Positions 6,215-9,536 of a DNA stretch of 9,536 nt are shown one piece after another. The position numbers and the translations under genes were made by a program. How positions within the stretch are numbered: position 1 is the stretch's first letter; each line of letters begins with the position of its first letter. Under the pieces are notes generated by a model. It saw nothing but the letters and a program-made list of their open reading frames with translations. It was not told the DNA's origin and ran no database searches. The stretch lies in assembly GCA_036568605.1 (NCBI GenBank), contig DATCSE010000024.1, positions 1 through 9,536 of the forward strand, given 5' to 3'. The DNA is from DATCSE01 sp036568605 (lineage in GTDB: Bacteria; Pseudomonadota; Gammaproteobacteria; Burkholderiales; Burkholderiaceae_C).

Positions 6215-6487
6215 TCAATCCTCATCGAGCTTGGCCGCGCGGCGCTTCGCGTCGTCGACCAGCTTGCGCTGCTGCGGCGGCGTCTCGACCGGGTAGCGTT
6301 CGAAGCCCATGCCGCCGGCCTTCTTCAGATCGGCGAACAGCGCACCTTGCTCCTCGTGGAAATGCAGGAACGCGTTGCTGCGCAGGTAGAAGATGCCGGG
6401 CTGCTTCTCGCGCAGGCCTTTGATCTCGCGCAGCTGGCGCAGCAGCGGCAGCAGGGGTTTCAGCGCTTCTTCACTGGCGTGGGCCAT
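6215..6487 (-). CDS. Conserved small protein of unknown function (90 residues)
   Basis: I cannot name a function. The protein is soluble and mixed-charge, with no signal peptide or membrane segment. It has a helical start (EEALKPLLPLLRQLREIKGL, 6-25), then REKQPGIFYLRSNAFLHFHE (26-45) and a GALFADLKKAGGMGFERYPV (48-67) stretch, and a lysine/arginine-rich helical tail. The FLHFHE...FADLK pattern, with two histidines flanking Phe, is the most conserved-looking part and recalls small conserved proteins I have seen beside such ABC/ligase clusters. It is very likely real: AAGGA lies six bases before ATG 6487, it sits 40 bases after the LivF-type gene and 11 before the ligase gene, and its codon use fits its neighbours. 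It may assist the ligase or the acid-handling pathway, but that is a guess from position. Confidence 0.85.
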   Translation of the reverse strand: MAHASEEALKPLLPLLRQLREIKGLREKQPGIFYLRSNAFLHFHEEQGALFADLKKAGGMGFERYPVETPPQQRKLVDDAKRRAAKLDED

Positions 6488-6527
6488 GGCTCGTCCTTCG
6501 CGAAAGATGAGTGGAGCGCCCGGTGTA

Positions 6528-7343
6528 TCACGCCAGCCAGCGCTTGCGGCGCTTGTAGCTCTTCGCGTCGCGGAAGCTCTTGCGCTCCCCGCCGCCCATG
6601 CCGAGGTAGAACTCCTTCACGTCCTGGTTCTCGCGCAGCTGGGCCGCCTCGCCGTCCATCACGACGCGGCCGCTCTCGAGGATGTAGCCGTAGTCGGCGT
6701 AGCGCAGCGCCATGCTGGTGTTCTGCTCGGCGAGCAGGAAGGTGACCCGTTCCTTCGCGTTCAGGTCGCGCACGATCTCGAACACCTCCTCGACGATCTG
6801 CGGCGCCAGTCCCATCGAGGGCTCGTCCAGCAGCACCATCTTCGGGTTGGCCATCAGCGCACGGCCGATCGCGCACATCTGCTGCTCGCCGCCCGAGGTG
6901 TACGCGGCCTGGGAGGTTCGGCGCACCTTGAGCCGCGGGAAATAGGCGTAGACCTTCTCGAGCGTCGCCGCGACCGCGGTCTTGCCGTCGCGCCGCGTGT
7001 AGGCGCCGGTCATCAGGTTCTCCTCGATCGTCAGGTGCGCGAAGCAGTGGCGGCCCTCCATCACCTGGACCACGCTGCGTTCGACCATGGCGGCGGTCGA
7101 CAGCTTCTCGATGCGCTCGCCGCGCAGTGCGATCGAACCCTTGGTGACTTCGCCGCGCTCGCCGGCCAGCAGATTGCTCACCGCGCGCAACGTCGTCGTC
7201 TTGCCGGCCCCGTTGCCGCCCAGCAGCGCGACGATGCCGCCCTCGGGCACGCGCAGCGACACGCCCTTCAGCACGAGGATCACGTGGTTGTAGATCACCT
7301 CGATGCCGTTGACGTCGAGAAGGACGCTGGCGCTGCTGCTCAT
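6528..7343 (-). CDS. LivF-type ABC transporter ATPase (branched-chain amino acid/organic acid uptake family)
   Basis: One of the two ATPases that power Liv (HAAT) family importers at the cytoplasmic face of the inner membrane. The 271 residues contain Walker A GGNGAGKT (42-49), the Q-loop glutamine at Q93 (VVQVMEGRHCF), the ABC signature TSGGEQQ (149-155; the usual first residue is Leu), Walker B with catalytic Glu MVLLDEPS (169-176) and SMGLAPQIVEEVFEI. EQN replaces the switch histidine, as is normal for LivF. About 17 basic residues (KSFRDAKSYKRRKRWLA) extend the C-terminus beyond ordinary LivF; I associate this with the subgroup found in Burkholderiales ligase-linked clusters. It follows the binding-protein gene by 24 bases. 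The partner LivG is not in the window. The bound ligand is probably not leucine, given the CoA ligase downstream. Confidence 0.95.
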   Translation of the reverse strand: MSSSASVLLDVNGIEVIYNHVILVLKGVSLRVPEGGIVALLGGNGAGKTTTLRAVSNLLAGERGEVTKGSIALRGERIEKLSTAAMVERSVVQVMEGRHCFAHLTIEENLMTGAYTRRDGKTAVAATLEKVYAYFPRLKVRRTSQAAYTSGGEQQMCAIGRALMANPKMVLLDEPSMGLAPQIVEEVFEIVRDLNAKERVTFLLAEQNTSMALRYADYGYILESGRVVMDGEAAQLRENQDVKEFYLGMGGGERKSFRDAKSYKRRKRWLA

Positions 7344-7367
7344 GGCGTGATCCGTCGTGCCCTGCGA

Positions 7368-8690
7368 TCAGCTCTGGCAGTCGTCCGGCGTGCGCGGCGA
7401 AAGCTTCTTCTCGCTCGCGTACTTCGCCGCCGTGCTGCGGACCAGCGGCTTGATGACCTGCTCGTCGCCCTGCAGCCAGTCGGACGTGAAGTTCCACTTG
7501 CTGCCGTCCCAGGTGTGGATGCGCGCCCACGAGGCGCCCATGTGGTCGGCGCACGAGGTGCTGATCGGCCGCATCACGCCGGCGAACCCTAGCGCGTCGA
7601 GCTTGGCCTGCGTCAGGTTCAGGTTCTCGAAGCCCCAGCGAACCTGCTCGCCGGTCATCACCTTGCCCTTGCCGAAACGCTCCTGGGCCGCGCGTATGCC
7701 TTCGACGCCGATCATCGCGCTCATCGCGCCGCGCATGTACAGCACCTGGCCGACATCGGCTTTCGGCCCGGTGCCCTGGCCCTTGTCGTAGACCATCGCG
7801 AGCACGTCCTTGACGAACTTGGATTGCGGCTCGGCGCCGTGCTGCATGGTCACGGCGTTGTAGCCCTTGGCGCCTTCGCCGACGTCCTTCACATCAGGCT
7901 CGGCACCCGACCACCAGACGCCGTACATCTTCTCGCGCGGGTAACCGGTGGCCTGGGCCTCCTTGATGGCGGTCGAGTTCATCACGCCCCAGCCCCACAG
8001 CAGCACATAGTCGGGCCGGCTCTGGCGCACCTGCAGCCAGGTCGCCTTCTGCTCGACGCCCGGCGCGCTGACCGGCAGCAGCTGCAGCTCGAAGCCCAGC
8101 ATCTTGGAGCGCTCCTGCAGCAGCGCGATCGGCTCCTTGCCGTACGGACTGTCGTGGTAGACGAGCGCGATCTTCTTGCCTTTGAGCTTGTCGAGGCCGC
8201 CTTCCTTCTTGCCGATGGCCTGCAGGATCGCGTCGGCCGCGACCCAGTAGGTGCCGGCGATCGGGAAGTTCCACTTGAACACCGTGCCGTCGGCGCTTTC
8301 GCTGCGGCCATAGCCGATGGTCACGACCGGGATCTTGTCGGCCGGCGCCTTCTCGGTGATCGCGAACGTGGCGCCGGTGGACAGCGGCTGCACGAACGAC
8401 GCGCCCTTGCTCTTCAAGCGCTCGTAGCACTCGACGCTGCGCGCGGTGTCGTAGCCGGTCTCGCACTCCTCGAACGCGATCTTCACGCCGTTGATGCCGC
8501 CGCGCGCGTTGACCAGCTTCAGGTAGTCGACGAAGCCGTTGGCCCACGGCGCGCCATTCGGCGCGTAGGCGCCGGTGCGGTAGGACAGCACCGGGATGAA
8601 CTGCTCCTTGGCCTGCGCGAAGGCCGCCGGGGCCGTGCCCATCAGCGCCGCGACTGCGGCCGCGGCGAGAGCGAGTGAGGTCAGCTTCAT
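7368..8690 (-). CDS. Periplasmic ligand-binding protein of the Liv-type ABC transporter
   Basis: Type I periplasmic binding protein (Peripla_BP_6/LivK-like) that delivers ligand to the permease. It has 440 residues, longer than E. coli LivK (about 370) and like the larger proteins tied to aromatic or fatty acid uptake. A signal peptide (MKLTSLALAAAAVAALMGTA then PAAFA) is cut after A25. Family features include SYRTGAYAPNGAPWANGFVD near the mature start, VNARGGINGVKIAFEECETGYD, QPLSTGATFAI, KIALVYHDSPYGKEPI and an RPDYVLLWGWGVMNS stretch. The C-terminal part has several cysteines (SCADHMG, DDCQS) that could form a disulfide in the periplasm. AAGGAG six bases before ATG 8690 makes the start secure. 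It lies 31 bases after the permease gene and 24 before the ATPase gene. Ligand is inferred only from context: an organic acid. Confidence 0.95.
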   Translation of the reverse strand: MKLTSLALAAAAVAALMGTAPAAFAQAKEQFIPVLSYRTGAYAPNGAPWANGFVDYLKLVNARGGINGVKIAFEECETGYDTARSVECYERLKSKGASFVQPLSTGATFAITEKAPADKIPVVTIGYGRSESADGTVFKWNFPIAGTYWVAADAILQAIGKKEGGLDKLKGKKIALVYHDSPYGKEPIALLQERSKMLGFELQLLPVSAPGVEQKATWLQVRQSRPDYVLLWGWGVMNSTAIKEAQATGYPREKMYGVWWSGAEPDVKDVGEGAKGYNAVTMQHGAEPQSKFVKDVLAMVYDKGQGTGPKADVGQVLYMRGAMSAMIGVEGIRAAQERFGKGKVMTGEQVRWGFENLNLTQAKLDALGFAGVMRPISTSCADHMGASWARIHTWDGSKWNFTSDWLQGDEQVIKPLVRSTAAKYASEKKLSPRTPDDCQS

Positions 8691-8696
8691 GGTTGT

Positions 8697-8702
8697 CTCC
8701 TT
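8697..8702 (-). promoter_or_regulatory. Strong ribosome-binding site of the binding-protein gene
   Basis: AAGGAG (minus strand) six bases before ATG 8690 is the best Shine-Dalgarno match in the cluster. It fits the need for far more binding protein than permease or ATPase. Confidence 0.8.
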
Positions 8703-8721
8703 GCTGATGGGTTGTGGAGCG

Positions 8722-9536
8722 TCAATGCGGGAACGGCCACAGCTGCAGCTTGTACTTCGCGGTGGACCAGAGCTTGGCCAGGCCGTGCGGCTCGACGATC
8801 AGGAACCACACGATCAGCGCGCCGAAGATCATCAGCTCGGCGTGCGAGACGCCGGCGGTCGAGATCGTGAGTCCGAACAGCCCGGCCAGCACCGGCAGGA
8901 ACTGGTTCAGCGCGATGGGCAGCACGACGATGAAGGCGGCGCCGAAGAAGCTGCCCATGATCGAGCCCATCCCGCCGATGATCACCATGAACAGCAGCCG
9001 GAACGAGTAGTCGACCGAGAACGCGGAAGGTTCCCAGGCGCCCAGGTAGATGAAGGCCCACAGCGCGCCGGCGACGCCGACGATGAAGGAGCTGACCGCG
9101 AACGCGCTGAGCTTCGCGTACATCGGCCGGATGCCGATCACCGCGGCGGCCACGTCCATGTCGCGGATCGCCATCCACTCGCGGCCGATCGCGCCGCGCA
9201 CCAGGTTCTTGGCCAGCAGCGCGATGACGACCAGCACCGACAGGCAGAACAGGTACTTCGCGACCGCACTGTCCAGCGGCAGGCCCAGCACCTGCAGGTT
9301 CGACACCGCGACCGAGCCCGACGGCGTGTCGTGCGTGAACCATTTGATGCGCAGGAACATCCAGTCGGCGAAGAACTGCGCCGCCAGCGTCGCGACCGCC
9401 AGGTACAGGCCGCGCACCCGCAGGCTGGGCAGTCCGAACAGCACGCCGAACGCGGTCGCGCACAGGCCGCCGAGGATCAGCGCCGGCACCAGCGGCATGC
9501 CGGGGATGCGCACGAAGAAGTTGTAGGCGCCGTACG
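8722..9536 (-). CDS. LivM-type ABC transporter permease, N-terminus beyond the window
   Basis: Inner-membrane permease subunit of the Liv-type importer. The 270 visible residues begin inside the gene with YGAYNFFVRIPGMPLVPALI, continuous with the LivM family, so the real start lies right of the window and GTG 9513 is only an internal codon. About seven hydrophobic helices remain. The conserved FGLPSLRVRGLYLAVATLA comes early, then the cytoplasmic coupling loop VRGAIGREWMAIRDMDVAAA then VIGI, which docks on the ATPases, and IIGGMGSIMGSFFGAAFIV near the C-terminal third. The protein ends KYKLQLWPFPH. The binding-protein gene starts 31 bases later. The partner LivH and the LivG ATPase should be encoded upstream. 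Confidence 0.95.
   Translation of the reverse strand, partial: YGAYNFFVRIPGMPLVPALILGGLCATAFGVLFGLPSLRVRGLYLAVATLAAQFFADWMFLRIKWFTHDTPSGSVAVSNLQVLGLPLDSAVAKYLFCLSVLVVIALLAKNLVRGAIGREWMAIRDMDVAAAVIGIRPMYAKLSAFAVSSFIVGVAGALWAFIYLGAWEPSAFSVDYSFRLLFMVIIGGMGSIMGSFFGAAFIVVLPIALNQFLPVLAGLFGLTISTAGVSHAELMIFGALIVWFLIVEPHGLAKLWSTAKYKLQLWPFPH

Noticed and set aside
4716..6296. Long open frame on the + strand (526 codons) over the PaaK-like gene
   Set aside because: It is antisense to a gene with clear family motifs, and its translation is arginine/alanine/histidine-rich low-complexity text typical of GC-rich shadow frames.
6393..7592. Long + strand open frame (399 codons) over the ATPase gene
   Set aside because: Antisense shadow of the LivF-type gene; its composition matches no protein family.
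7824..8678. Long + strand open frame over the binding-protein gene
   Set aside because: Antisense shadow; the opposite strand has a signal peptide, a strong ribosome-binding site and family motifs.
1..9536. CRISPR array, tRNA or rRNA gene, insertion sequence, prophage or defence genes
   Set aside because: No regularly spaced repeats, tRNA-like folds, transposase or phage motifs were seen; all large open regions are explained by housekeeping or transport genes.

Overview
The window is GC-rich and densely coded, with almost every codon ending in G or C. The order M23 peptidase / tyrS / dtd, a Bug-type (TTT) binding protein and a Liv-type ABC transporter together point to a betaproteobacterium of the order Burkholderiales. 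This placement rests on recognising protein families and gene order, not on a database search.

Left end (1-885): two pieces of one kind of cell-wall peptidase (membrane-anchored M23, OapA/NlpD-like) lie on opposite strands. The N-terminal half reads leftward from about 885 to about 130. The C-terminal tail, with the HLHFE zinc motif, reads rightward from 1 to about 141. They meet at a 13-base sequence that codes for both. A natural protein cannot be read this way, so this is either a genomic inversion or a sequencing/assembly chimera.

Centre-left (1051-3706, + strand): a compact run of tyrS (tyrosyl-tRNA synthetase), a CDF-family metal exporter and dtd (D-aminoacyl-tRNA deacylase). TyrRS can mischarge D-tyrosine and Dtd removes it, so the outer two genes form a proofreading pair. 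From about 602 to 1790, covering the start of the M23 gene, the spacer and the first 60 % of tyrS, A/T-ending codons are several times commoner than on either side. This looks like an imported recombination tract.

A REP-like inverted repeat (3710-3754) separates dtd from the convergent right-hand genes.

Right half (3767-9536, - strand): an uptake and activation cluster. Read 5' to 3' it holds a LivM-type permease (cut by the window edge), a periplasmic ligand-binding protein, a LivF-type ATPase, a 90-residue protein of unknown function, a PaaK-like (phenylacetate-CoA ligase family) AMP-forming ligase and, after a 166-base gap, a Bug-type periplasmic receptor without its TctA/TctB permease. 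The likely joint role is import of an organic (perhaps aromatic) acid and its conversion to a CoA thioester; the substrate cannot be read from the sequence. The rest of the transporter (LivH, LivG) should lie beyond the right edge.
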